Origin: DASYXZ01 sp035946625
GTDB taxonomy: Bacteria; Acidobacteriota; Terriglobia; UBA7540
Length of the DNA stretch: 64,000 nt
NCBI GenBank assembly: GCA_035946625.1
Contig: DASYZE010000090.1
Span: forward strand, 1-64,000
Reading direction: 5' to 3'
This document shows positions 1-7,355 of this stretch, piece by piece. The notes below the pieces were generated by a model. That model was not told the origin of the DNA, searched no databases, and was given only the letters and a program-made list of their open reading frames with translations. Positions within the stretch are counted from its first letter, which is position 1. Each line of letters opens with the position of its first letter. The position numbers and the translations under genes were made by a program.

Positions 1-1
1 T

Positions 2-1003
2 TCAACCAGCGTTATCACCCCTATTCTCCAGGCGGAAGATGGATCGTACTTCGGGACCGAGACATGGAACGTTGTCAACTCTTATTATTCTTCCATGCAG
101 GCTTTCGACCTGTCGGGCAACGTGAAGTGGAGCGTGCCCGGCTTCACCCCCGTCATCGCTACTTCGGATGGAGGCGTGATCGCCAAGTCGACTACCGGGG
201 AGTACGAAACATTTGATCAGAACGGCGTGGCGAATGGCATGATGGCCTCTTTGCCTACGTACTCGTGGGTGGCGAACGCCTACCAAGACGGTCCCCTTAA
301 TCAGGTGGCCGCTCCCACCATCAACTTCGCACCCTCATTCTTGGCGATGCTGGGCGGTAACGACTCCCTGAATGGAAGTTCTGTCCAACAGACGTGGTTC
401 CCGCGCCTCCCCAGTTGTAATGATAAGAACCTGAATCCGCCCATAGCCTGTCCTGGCCCTGACGATGCTATCCACTCCGCCTTCACGGCACTCAAGTCTT
501 TTGTTATCTCGTGCCAGAGTTGCAATAGCCTGGTGTTTCAGTTGCTTGGTACTGCGAATCAGAAAGAGTTCTACGAGTTCCTCTCCCTCCCCGGCGGAAT
601 TTATGACGGTACGCGCTCGAATTATCCAGCGAAAAATATGTGCAACTGGGGAACTTGGGATGGATTTATGTGCTCGGACATCTTTAACAAAGAGACGGTT
701 GCAAACTGGTTTAGCGAAAATTTAGGCAGGTCTGCCACCACCGTAATGCCATCGCCAGCGAAGCAAGGACCGACGATTTTCTTCGATCCTTATTTCATTT
801 GCAAAGAGAATTCGGCCAGTAACACAGGGATTTGGAACCAGGCATTGTTGTTCCATGAAGCATTGCACGGTTTTTATGGATTAAACGACACCTCGATTCA
901 GAGCGCGCTCGGCTTAACCGTAGACCCTGATAATACGAGCAACATAACTGATTATCTTGACCAAAAAGTTTTCAATAGGACGAACCTGGGATGCGGAAAC
1001 TAA
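2..1003 (+). CDS. Secreted-type protein with HExxH zinc-protease motif, 5' partial
   Basis: The frame is open from the left edge, so the gene starts outside the window; the first internal ATG is at 95. The N-terminal part visible here has short Gly/Trp-containing strands (GNVKWSVPGF, ATSDGGVIAKS) like the blades of a PQQ/WD-type beta-propeller. The C-terminal half is Cys-rich and carries FHEALHGFYG, an HExxH metal-binding motif typical of zincin metallopeptidases, about 50 residues from the end. A propeller followed by a zincin suggests an exported protease or binding protein, but the family is not recognised. The stop overlaps the start of the next gene by 13 bases, so the two are probably co-translated. 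Confidence 0.7.
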   Translation, partial: STSVITPILQAEDGSYFGTETWNVVNSYYSSMQAFDLSGNVKWSVPGFTPVIATSDGGVIAKSTTGEYETFDQNGVANGMMASLPTYSWVANAYQDGPLNQVAAPTINFAPSFLAMLGGNDSLNGSSVQQTWFPRLPSCNDKNLNPPIACPGPDDAIHSAFTALKSFVISCQSCNSLVFQLLGTANQKEFYEFLSLPGGIYDGTRSNYPAKNMCNWGTWDGFMCSDIFNKETVANWFSENLGRSATTVMPSPAKQGPTIFFDPYFICKENSASNTGIWNQALLFHEALHGFYGLNDTSIQSALGLTVDPDNTSNITDYLDQKVFNRTNLGCGN

Positions 1004-1647
1004 AGCTTGCCGTCGTTCTACCTGTGGTACTGTGCGCTATAGAATCAGCGCTGTGGTATTGGGATGTTCATACAACTATGCTAATTCCTTCCTACATTGG
1101 AAGGAAGACCGTTGCAAGCGCCATTCGTACAGGCCTAGATTTTCCCAGCTTAATCTTAGCCATGGTGACGGACAAACTTTGGGGGGAAATCTTTCCGCAG
1201 ACAAGCGGAGCCCCCCAAATACGATTGATTTTCCTGTTGTTTGTGGTCTGCTGCTGGCACCTGATAGGGCGCTGGTTAGACCGGCGCAAAGCGGTAAAAG
1301 AGCGACTGAAGCCTGAGGTGATCACGATTTGGAGCATCATTCGCCGTCTGACGCTCTTCGGATTTGGAGTGTTCACCCTACTTTTCTCGCTTCATGAGTA
1401 TCCTTCCCACTTCGCCGTAGTCATTGAGAGGGCGCTACTCCAAACTTGGGCGGTGTTTTTGATCGGGGTTCCATTCTCCGGGCTCGCGCTTCGGCTTCTA
1501 AAGCGTGGTGGGCAGGAGCAGCCGAAGGCACCAGGTTCTCGCGCGCGCCGGTCCTTCGGCAATTTTCGCTTGTTTGTAGTGGTGCTCGGCGCGTTCGCAG
1601 CCCTCCTGATCCTTGGCGTTGTGAGCGGTCCCACCGTTCCGAAATAG
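991..1647 (+). CDS. Hypothetical membrane protein
   Basis: A 218-residue protein with an N-terminal hydrophobic segment (residues 5-22) and further hydrophobic stretches near 78-95, 115-135, 145-165 and 195-213, which predict about five membrane helices separated by Arg/Lys-rich loops. No enzymatic motif is visible. The ATG lies inside the end of the preceding HExxH gene (13-base overlap in another frame), which supports the start and suggests coupling. A role as membrane partner or immunity/anchor protein for that gene is only inference. Confidence 0.7.
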   Translation: MRKLKLAVVLPVVLCAIESALWYWDVHTTMLIPSYIGRKTVASAIRTGLDFPSLILAMVTDKLWGEIFPQTSGAPQIRLIFLLFVVCCWHLIGRWLDRRKAVKERLKPEVITIWSIIRRLTLFGFGVFTLLFSLHEYPSHFAVVIERALLQTWAVFLIGVPFSGLALRLLKRGGQEQPKAPGSRARRSFGNFRLFVVVLGAFAALLILGVVSGPTVPK

Positions 1648-1973
1648 CGAGGAGCGCAGTACCGCCTATAATCACCGCGCTGGCGGCGGGGCGGAGCTGG
1701 AACAACGCGGAGTGAGTCGCGAGTGGGCGAAGAAAACCGCCTGCAGCAACCTCGGTCCGTGGCGGCTTAGCCAAGACCCTTCGATCTGCCAAGCCCTGCC
1801 CATGGCCTTCTTTGATGCGCTTGGCTTGCCTCGACTCACTGCCGGTCCTTAGCTCTACCCGCCGAACCGGCGTATACGGCTCCGTACGTACGGTGGTGTG
1901 GGAGGGGCGAGCGGGCAACTGCTCCCCCTATCCCAATCCGCAACAGACTTTCGTTGCTTGGGGGTGGGGCGAT
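1648..1973. other. Intergenic stretch, no clear gene
   Basis: About 325 bases between the membrane protein and the toxin gene. Open frames here overlap each other on both strands and have compositionally biased, unconvincing products. A G-rich run just before 1974 may serve as ribosome-binding site for the toxin. Confidence 0.5.
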
Positions 1974-2294
1974 GTGAGAGAATGGGGTTTGAATGACCGA
2001 CAATTTGAATTCGAGTGGGACGAAGCCAAGGCGGCCGCAAACCTGCGGAAACACGGGGTCCCTTTCGACCTTGCTTCCACCGTTTTCAAAGATCCTCAGC
2101 TTCTCACGGTTGCTGATCTGGAGCACAGTGAGCATGAGGAGCGATGGTTCTCAGTTGACCGGGCAAGGAACGGAGCGGTAATTTCAGTCGTTTACCTTTG
2201 GTGGCAGCCTGACGCTGCGACTTCCAAAATACGCCTGATTTCCGCTCGCAACGCCACGCACGCGGAGACGCGTTCGTACCAGGGGACGCCATGA
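1974..2294 (+). CDS. brnT: BrnT-family type II toxin
   Basis: The product has the BrnT signature FEFEWDEAKAAANLRKHGV followed by a FDLASTVF-like segment and a C-terminal RLISARNATHAE stretch matching the family's conserved (I/L)ISAR region. BrnT is a RelE-fold ribonuclease that arrests translation. An upstream ATG at 1812 would add about 54 residues unlike the family. GTG 1974 or TTG 1989 gives the usual length of about 100 residues; GTG is chosen for its G-rich upstream run, but the choice is uncertain. The stop overlaps the next gene by 4 bases (ATGA), as is usual for toxin-antitoxin pairs with the toxin first. Confidence 0.8.
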   Translation: MREWGLNDRQFEFEWDEAKAAANLRKHGVPFDLASTVFKDPQLLTVADLEHSEHEERWFSVDRARNGAVISVVYLWWQPDAATSKIRLISARNATHAETRSYQGTP

Positions 2295-2530
2295 GTGATC
2301 GGAACTCTGAAGGAAAAGGCAACGATATGCCGCGAGAGATCGACTTCAGCAAAGGCTCGCGCGGCCTCCACCACATTCCGCCTGGCATGAAAGTCTTCCT
2401 GCCCGCCTCGATTGAGCGCAGCGTTTGGGAGTACTTTGCCGGCAGAGCTGAGCAAAAGGGAGTAAACCTGTCCGACCTTCTAACCGACGTCTTAAAGCGG
2501 GACATCGAAATCAATGAAGCCCTGAAGTAA
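2291..2530 (+). CDS. Probable BrnT-partner antitoxin
   Basis: A 79-residue protein starting in an ATGA overlap with the toxin stop. The C-terminal half (LPASIERSVWEYFAGRAEQ then NLSDLLTDVLKRDIEIN) looks like a short DNA-binding/dimerisation helix pair of BrnA/CopG type. The N-terminus is polar and would bind the toxin. It would neutralise BrnT and autorepress the operon. The family assignment rests on position as much as sequence, since canonical BrnA residues are not all evident. Confidence 0.65.
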   Translation: MSDRNSEGKGNDMPREIDFSKGSRGLHHIPPGMKVFLPASIERSVWEYFAGRAEQKGVNLSDLLTDVLKRDIEINEALK

Positions 2531-2693
2531 AGGCAGGCCGGGCCACGGACCCGCCAGCCGCCGGGCGGTCCGCGCTCCCATTTTCGATTTTCGGGCTCCC
2601 TGCTCGCCACTGGCCACTTGCCACTGCTCTATTGCGCAGCCGCACGGTGATGAAGAAATATCGGTTGGAAAGAAACGGACGCAGCAGCTTCGA

Positions 2694-2709
2694 TCCGTCG
2701 GCTGACGGA
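2694..2709. repeat. Palindrome TCCGTCGGCTGACGGA (copy 1)
   Basis: A 16-base near-perfect palindrome in the convergent gap between the antitoxin and the UDG-like gene. Copies or close variants occur at 6002-6017, 21465-21480 and 38317-38332. A second, longer hairpin follows at about 2753-2777 (GCGGA/CCCGC arms). The region 2531-2829 holds no convincing gene. Confidence 0.7.
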
Positions 2710-2829
2710 CGGTAGAATACCCGACCGTCGAGCCGACGGCCACCGAAAAGACGCGGATCCCGCAGGGCGGGTCCGCGCTTCCTTGGAAGATGTTGCACCT
2801 TCGATGCTTCAGTACATGAGCCAACGCTT

Positions 2830-3666
2830 CTAAATTGGCGGCCACTTGGCCCTGCCTCGCGCCCTCCATTCCTTTCCACCAGCAGGCAACAAGCTATGCT
2901 CCCTCAGAAGTTCAAGTGCGGGCACGACTTTTGCCTCCCACTGGTTCCCAAAGTGGCCAAATGCGGGGTGGTTAAAAAAGAGAAGAGCGCTGGTGAATTT
3001 TCTGCTGAACGCAGTCCACTCGATGAGCTGGCAGTGGTGCCCGACTTGCTGGGACAAGGCGGTAGGGGGGGCTTGGTTGGGCTCGCCTCGCTGCAGGTTC
3101 TGCATGAGACTCTGCCGTAATCTCGCGCCGTGAAAGAAGATAATGGTCGGCTCCAGGATTTCTATTTCCTTCCTAAAGTGACCCCAGCAGTTCTGCTGCA
3201 TCTCTCTGGTCGTGTTAGTTCTCATAGCGCCGTTCCTCGACGCACAGCATCGGGTGGCGTTTGTCTGCGCCATTTTTCTAAGCAAGGGCCTCCAGACGTG
3301 CCCCTCACCCTCGCTATCGCACCCCACCTGGAAAATTTCCATCATCACCTTTACTATGCCGCGGTAATGAGGATTGAGATGGCCGGCATATTCCTGAATG
3401 GCTGTCCTCCGATTTTCCAGGCAGTCGGACCCGTTTCCGTAGTCATAGCCCACAAACATAATTCTCAGGTCTTGGTCCCCCAAAGTCACATCGTAGTCCT
3501 CGCCCACATGGGCCAGTCCGCCGGGAATAAATGTAAGACCTGTGCTGACGCTGCTCTTGCACTCGCCGTAGTACTTGCAATGAAAGTTACGGGGGTCGAT
3601 TTTCGCGTCTTGTTCGCAGTACCTCCTCAATTTGTCCAAGCGGCCATCAGTTCTAGGGTTAACCAT
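2830..3666 (-). CDS. Uracil-DNA glycosylase superfamily-like protein
   Basis: A 278-residue protein with features of the UDG fold: a RIMFVGYDYG strand-loop near residues 68-77 in the position of the first catalytic motif; a TNATRC motif at 135-140, a region with Arg/Thr and a Cys at 160, then EILEPTIIFFHG (169-180), matching the 'TNxxKC...LKPKxIxxLG' block of iron-sulphur UDGs; and LLFFNHPAFGH near 230, in the place of the final HPS-type motif. C17, C30, C36, C140/141 and C160 could bind a [4Fe-4S] cluster. The usual catalytic residues are not clearly conserved, so substrate and activity are unknown. It overlaps the preceding co-directional gene by 8 bases. Confidence 0.55.
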   Translation of the reverse strand: MVNPRTDGRLDKLRRYCEQDAKIDPRNFHCKYYGECKSSVSTGLTFIPGGLAHVGEDYDVTLGDQDLRIMFVGYDYGNGSDCLENRRTAIQEYAGHLNPHYRGIVKVMMEIFQVGCDSEGEGHVWRPLLRKMAQTNATRCCASRNGAMRTNTTREMQQNCWGHFRKEIEILEPTIIFFHGARLRQSLMQNLQRGEPNQAPPTALSQQVGHHCQLIEWTAFSRKFTSALLFFNHPAFGHFGNQWEAKVVPALELLREHSLLPAGGKEWRARGRAKWPPI

Positions 3667-4036
3667 TTGCTTCTCCTCTCAGCTCAGAGCCAGATCCCTC
3701 GCATTTGGAGCACGATGCCTCCCCGGACTCATTACACCACGCGCAGTGGCCAAGGCTGCGGGCAGCCTCGCGTCGGTACAGTCCTGCGGATTCGCTGGGC
3801 TCAGTCCAGCGCCCGGTGCCATCACAAGCCGGACAGATGACCGCGCCCAGTCCGCGGCATTCCGCACACTCTCCGAGGCGACCATCCGGACCATTGCCCG
3901 CATCCGCGAGCCCATGCAGAATACCTCCACCGAAGCGCCGGACGCAATCGAGTCGATCGCCGAGCGCCAATGGCGCTGGCGTGGCTGCCAACAAAATTGA
4001 GAGAAACCTTCGCCTGGATAAGGCCTCGCTCAGCAT
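3659..4036 (-). CDS. Tat-exported DnaJ-type zinc-finger protein
   Basis: The product begins MLSEALSRRRFLSILLAA, a twin-arginine signal with hydrophobic core, followed by two pairs of CxxCxGxG-like repeats (CAECRGLG, CPACDGTG, CAWCNESG, CSKCEGSG), the zinc-binding module of DnaJ/Hsp40. No J domain is present. The frame is open 117 bases further up, but ATG 4036 is chosen because GAGGA lies just before it and the Tat motif then sits at the N-terminus. It sits between a membrane protein gene and the UDG-like gene on the same strand. A Tat signal on a cysteine-rich zinc-finger protein is unusual; the function is unknown. Confidence 0.65.
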   Translation of the reverse strand: MLSEALSRRRFLSILLAATPAPLALGDRLDCVRRFGGGILHGLADAGNGPDGRLGECAECRGLGAVICPACDGTGRWTEPSESAGLYRREAARSLGHCAWCNESGEASCSKCEGSGSELRGEANG

Positions 4037-4118
4037 AAAGTCCTCAAGGCTGCGCACCGCGCCAATCCCAGCCACGTGCTCCCCAAAAGCCAGACCGGAA
4101 TCCGCAGCAGCGGTGCCG

Positions 4119-4523
4119 TTAGGAGGCGGGCTTGTCAGTGTGGTCCGCTTCACGACCGTTCAGGAACTCATCCCACTTTTTCTTAATCGATTGGTCGTAA
4201 TCGAACCTATTGTCATGCTGATACATGTTCCACAGCCCATAAATCGCGATCAACAGGTGGTGCTCGGGTGCCAATCCGTCCTCATCGAGGCGTTGTAGAA
4301 TCGGCCGGGGAAAGAGCTTCAGTCGCAGGTCCCAGAGTGCCTTACTAAGAGGCCACAGCTTCTTCCGCCAAAACCAGAACCATGCGTTGTCCAATGCCCG
4401 TCCCAGGATCCACAGCGCGCAGAGAAAGGGGGCGGGATTCCGCTCATCCTCTTGGTCGCCCCAAATCGACCACCACATCCAGTCTCGGAACTCGACCGCC
4501 AGGACGACCCCAACCGCCAGCAA
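4119..4523 (-). CDS. Small Trp-rich membrane protein, hypothetical
   Basis: 134 residues from a TTG start; a CTG nine codons further up is the only alternative before a stop. The N-terminus is hydrophobic (LAVGVVLAVEF), followed by an unusually Trp-rich stretch (WMWWSIWG, AWFWFWRKK), suggesting a membrane-interfacial protein. The C-terminus is charged (KKKWDEFLNGREADHTDK). No family is recognised. It ends 82 bases before the zinc-finger gene and is probably first in the three-gene set 4523-2830. Confidence 0.5.
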   Translation of the reverse strand: MLAVGVVLAVEFRDWMWWSIWGDQEDERNPAPFLCALWILGRALDNAWFWFWRKKLWPLSKALWDLRLKLFPRPILQRLDEDGLAPEHHLLIAIYGLWNMYQHDNRFDYDQSIKKKWDEFLNGREADHTDKPAS

Positions 4524-4550
4524 GAACCACCACGAGCCCGAGGACGTCAG

Positions 4551-5123
4551 ATATCACCTCCCAACATTTAATGCCTACAGCGCGTTGTCTGGAGCCAGTG
4601 CCGCGCGGCCTTAATTAGCCAGGGCGCTAAGAAAGCACAACACTTAGACAACTGCGCCGATAGCCCTTTAATGTGAACGTTTTGTGCCAAACTTCGCTAA
4701 CGACGGCGCTTTCCACAGATTTATTTTGATGGGGCGCTTGATCCAGGTCGGTGAAGTTTGTCGGGATGATCTGGAGCGGCCAGTCGAGAGGCGGAATTGA
4801 CTCTGGGCACGCCAGATGCCCGGCGAGACTTAGAAAAACCGGGGACATCCATGACAGGTAGAAGTCAAGCAGGAAGCGAGGAGTTGCGGCCTTTCAGCGC
4901 TCCTCCGCGGCTCTTCAAAGGGAAATGCCGATCACCGCCACAGCCCGCCCGCACGAACCCGGATGGAATTGGGGAAGGGCCGCTGAGGAGCGCAAAATAC
5001 GCGCAACTCATCGCTACCCTGCTTGGACAGCGTACCGTCCCAGCAAGTGAATCCACCCAGCCACCACCTGCGAAGGCGTCGGCAGGATTTGCAGGCCCGG
5101 TAATGCCGCCGCACTGTTCCCGC
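4551..5123. other. Gene-poor stretch
   Basis: About 570 bases with only weak, mutually overlapping open frames on both strands and no ribosome-binding site of note. Nothing recognisable was seen. It separates the UDG-like set from the PIN module. Confidence 0.4.
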
Positions 5124-5417
5124 TCATTTTACCCGATCAAGAACCTCAAAACCTTTCAAGTAATCATCGAAACCTATAGGCGCCTCGATGCCACGTTCCT
5201 TCAGGAGGTCGAGGGCCTCGCTGATGGAGACATCCAACTTCTTGGCCAGCCCGGTAAGGGAAAGCTTGCCCTCCTTATAATACTTCAGCATTAGGAAATC
5301 CCACCCGTACTCCAGAAGCTCCCGAGCCATGGTGGATTTATCCTTGTGGGTGGCTTTGGAGAGTTCGTCAAGCCTTTCCAGGTCTCTATCTTTCAGTCTC
5401 AGGCTTATAACGCCCAT
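5124..5417 (-). CDS. Antitoxin, ribbon-helix-helix/UPF0175-like
   Basis: 97 residues. The N-terminus (MGVISLRLKDRDLERLDELS) resembles a ribbon-helix-helix DNA-binding arm. The middle and C-terminus (EYGWDFLMLKYYKEGKLSL then GLAKKLDVSISEALDLLKERG) match the helical pattern of UPF0175-type antitoxins. The ATG follows the toxin stop codon directly, with GGAGG inside the toxin's last codons as its ribosome-binding site. It would bind the PIN toxin encoded immediately upstream. Lys/Glu/Leu-rich composition differs from the Arg/Ala-rich neighbours. Confidence 0.75.
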   Translation of the reverse strand: MGVISLRLKDRDLERLDELSKATHKDKSTMARELLEYGWDFLMLKYYKEGKLSLTGLAKKLDVSISEALDLLKERGIEAPIGFDDYLKGFEVLDRVK

Positions 5418-5912
5418 TTAGTTTCCTCCTTTTAGCCGTTGGGCGGCGTCCTCGATTATTTTTCTTGAGTATCGGCCATAGGTGGCCAAACCGTCGAGCT
5501 TAGCGAAGGCCATGGGAAGCTCCAGTTTGCCCCTGGTCCTTAGGTTGATCAGGAAATGGATCGCCGTCACGAACTGCACCCCCAGCACCTTGCATGCCTT
5601 AATCGTGGGTCCATCATCGACCGCCAAGGCAACCCCGAGCTTTTTTCCCAGCCAGAGCGCCTGGGCCTCCCCCGCCTCGATTCTGAAATCTGCCCGGAGC
5701 TTTCTCACGGCTTCCTGATTCCCGGCCTTTTCCACCTTGATCTTGCCTTTGGAAATAAGGGTCTTTATGAGCAAGGCGTCCAGGCTGTCCTTAAAAAGGC
5801 ATTCCTCCTTTACCTTCGACGGGATAACGATCGAGATAGCCTCCGCGCTCTCCCTCAATAGGTCGATCTTCGCCAAAAGGATGAGGGTGGAAGAGTCAAA
5901 GATCATTTTCAT
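5418..5912 (-). CDS. PIN-domain toxin (DUF3368-like)
   Basis: A 164-residue PIN-fold ribonuclease. Acidic active-site residues are visible: D6 in IFDSST, E82 in EAGEAQALW and D99/D100 in AVDDG, with the hydrophobic strand VQFVTAIHFLI characteristic of DUF3368 toxins. The toxin is first and the antitoxin second, with zero intervening bases, opposite to the commonest vapBC order. An AT-rich upstream segment with an inverted repeat (GTAG...CTAC at 5913-5928) may be promoter and operator. Confidence 0.8.
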   Translation of the reverse strand: MKMIFDSSTLILLAKIDLLRESAEAISIVIPSKVKEECLFKDSLDALLIKTLISKGKIKVEKAGNQEAVRKLRADFRIEAGEAQALWLGKKLGVALAVDDGPTIKACKVLGVQFVTAIHFLINLRTRGKLELPMAFAKLDGLATYGRYSRKIIEDAAQRLKGGN

Positions 5913-6001
5913 GTAGACAATATACTACAACTGTAATCGCCATGCAATCGCTATGGCATCCCTGTGCCGCTGCGTCTTTTCGGTGGGTATTTCCTGCCGA
6001 T

Positions 6002-6017
6002 TCCGTCAGCTGACGGA
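6002..6017. repeat. Palindrome TCCGTCAGCTGACGGA (copy 2, perfect)
   Basis: A perfect 16-base palindrome, same family as 2694-2709, 21465-21480 and 38317-38332. It lies in the 315-base gap 5913-6227, which otherwise holds the PIN toxin promoter region and degraded sequence without a convincing gene. Confidence 0.7.
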
Positions 6018-6227
6018 CATGGCCTCTGCGCGGCGGTGCTTCCGGTTACGATTTCGTCGGCCATCAAGCCGGTGAGGCAGAGTTCCACGAGCGCCATCGA
6101 CGACCGCCGGTCCGCGAGCGGGAATCAGGTGGTCAACCATCACCGGCAAAAGACGTGGACCGCAACACCGGCGGTCCGCACCACACGCTGTTCCAGACTT
6201 TCCTTCAGCCCGCGGATCCGACCGGAT

Positions 6228-6451
6228 TCATGAGAGCCTTTTCAGAACGTCGGCAGTGAGATCAGCGTCGCGCATGATGCTTTTCAGAACCTTGGGGTGG
6301 AGAATCTTCGCCGCGTGAAAGGGAAGGGTTGCACTCCTCCCGGCGGCATTCTTGTAATCTGGTGGCTGCCACTTTGGCGGGCCAGAGAAAATTCGACTTT
6401 TTCCAATACCGTGGCCATCTGGCGAGCTGTGATGCGGGGCAACTTCGGCAT
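6228..6451 (-). pseudogene. hicA: hicA toxin, disrupted by a one-base frameshift
   Basis: From ATG 6451 the frame gives MPKLPRITARQMATVLEKVE and SGSHQITR, the N-terminal half of HicA including its catalytic-His motif (GSH). After that it runs out of frame. The +1 frame from about 6354 onward reads NAAGRSATLPFHAAKILHPK and continues to a stop at 6228, the expected C-terminal half. One missing base near 6355 (ATTACAAG where ATTTACAAG would keep frame) explains it. It begins in a TAATG overlap with hicB. It is either a genuine inactivated toxin or a sequencing error. Confidence 0.85.
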
Positions 6452-6675
6452 TAGACGGTGAGTTCGACGGTGGAAAGGCTTACGGAAACTGGCTCGGAAA
6501 CTTTCTCCCCATTCGCCAGGCGGTCTTCGATATGCAGTCGCATGGCATCCTTGATATTCGCCATTGCTTCCTCGTAGGTTTTCCCCTGGCAGTAACACCC
6601 TTGGAAGGCGGGACAGGAAACGAAGTAGCCGTCTTCATCACTTTCCAGTATCACCGGAAGCGTCAGTCTTGGCAT
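6451..6675 (-). CDS. hicB: HicB-family antitoxin
   Basis: 74 residues: MPRLTLPVILESDEDGYFVS followed by CPAFQGCYCQGKTYEEA and an amphipathic helix (NIKDAMRLHIED), the partial RNase-H fold of HicB antitoxins. The product ends without a clear HTH or RHH domain, as in short HicB forms. It precedes hicA with a one-base overlap (TAATG). HicB would block HicA mRNA cleavage. Since the toxin here is frameshifted, the antitoxin may be a leftover. Confidence 0.8.
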   Translation of the reverse strand: MPRLTLPVILESDEDGYFVSCPAFQGCYCQGKTYEEAMANIKDAMRLHIEDRLANGEKVSEPVSVSLSTVELTV

Positions 6676-6803
6676 GGGGCAAGTATATTCCCTTCAAAGA
6701 GTAAATGACAAGCGCGGACCTCCACCTTTGTGATCCGCATCCTTTCGCCGGGGACTTCTTCCCGATCACTGGCGCGGCAGCGGGTAGGCCCGGTCAATGG
6801 TAG

Positions 6804-6830
6804 CCACGGCCAGTGATTTGCTGACCGTGG
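6804..6830. repeat. REP-like hairpin, 3' side of the RAYT relic
   Basis: Arms CCACGG-C-CAG and CTG-A-CCGTGG form a 9-bp stem with one mismatch and a 7-base loop. It lies just downstream of the stop of the transposase relic and matches the hairpin at 7329-7355. Confidence 0.75.
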
Positions 6831-6837
6831 GGTTTTC

Positions 6838-7289
6838 CTATCCTCGATACGATTCGGGCCGGTGGACGTAATCAATCTGAATCGGACAGGCGGCCACCGT
6901 GGTCCTGTCCAAGGCAAAATTAATGTCGCTGGACCACGGCCATTCCTCCGGACGTTTCACGAGTCCTGCTTGGACGGGGTTCTGGCGCATGTAATCCAGG
7001 CGCTGCCGAAATTCCAGCGCGTCGCGTGAAGGCGCAGCGTTGCAATCTTTTTGATGTCGTGCAACACTTTGGAAATGGTCAGCGGATAGGCAGGATAGAT
7101 GAGCGCATGCCAATGATTCGGCATCAGCACATACCCGCACAAGAGAAACTTCAGGCGTTCGCGGGCTCCTTGGATGACCTCGATGAGCAAGGGGTATTCA
7201 TCGGGCCGGAAGGATTTGATCCGGGGCCGCAGGTTCACGTTAACAAAGAAAAAGCGGTCGGAGAGGAGCAAGCGGTGAAGGTGAGACAC
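6838..7289 (-). pseudogene. REP-associated tyrosine transposase (RAYT/TnpA_REP), decayed
   Basis: The 5' part (ATG 7289) encodes MSHLHRLLLSDRFFFVNVNL and LMPNHWHALIYP, the HWH metal-binding motif of Y1 REP transposases. After KKIATLRLHATR the frame is lost. A second minus-strand frame ending at 6838 resumes with FRQRLDYMRQNPVQAGLV and EEWPWSS, the conserved C-terminal block that normally carries the catalytic Tyr region. About 20-30 residues between the two blocks appear deleted, with a frame change. The relic is bracketed by matching hairpins at 6804-6830 and 7329-7355, the usual RAYT/REP arrangement. Confidence 0.8.
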
Positions 7290-7299
7290 CCGCGCGGAG

Positions 7300-7316
7300 T
7301 ATCACTGAGAGTGATA
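7300..7316. promoter_or_regulatory. Short perfect hairpin upstream of the RAYT relic
   Basis: TATCACT-gag-AGTGATA forms a perfect 7-bp stem 11 bases before the transposase ATG. It could be a 5'-UTR structure or operator; this is inference. Confidence 0.4.
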
Positions 7317-7328
7317 TATTGAAAGTAC

Positions 7329-7355
7329 CCACGGTCAGAAATTCGCTGACCGTGG
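7329..7355. repeat. REP-like hairpin, 5' side of the RAYT relic
   Basis: CCACGGTCAG and CTGACCGTGG form a perfect 10-bp stem with a 7-base loop. It shares arm sequence with 6804-6830, so the two bracket the transposase relic. Confidence 0.8.

Noticed and set aside
3130..3840. A 236-codon plus-strand frame
   Set aside because: Antisense to the UDG-like and zinc-finger genes, which have clear motifs.
4627..4848. A 73-codon minus-strand frame
   Set aside because: No ribosome-binding site or family pattern, so too weak to call.
4797..5294. A 165-codon plus-strand frame
   Set aside because: Low-complexity Pro/Ser product that runs into the antisense of the antitoxin gene; no good ribosome-binding site.
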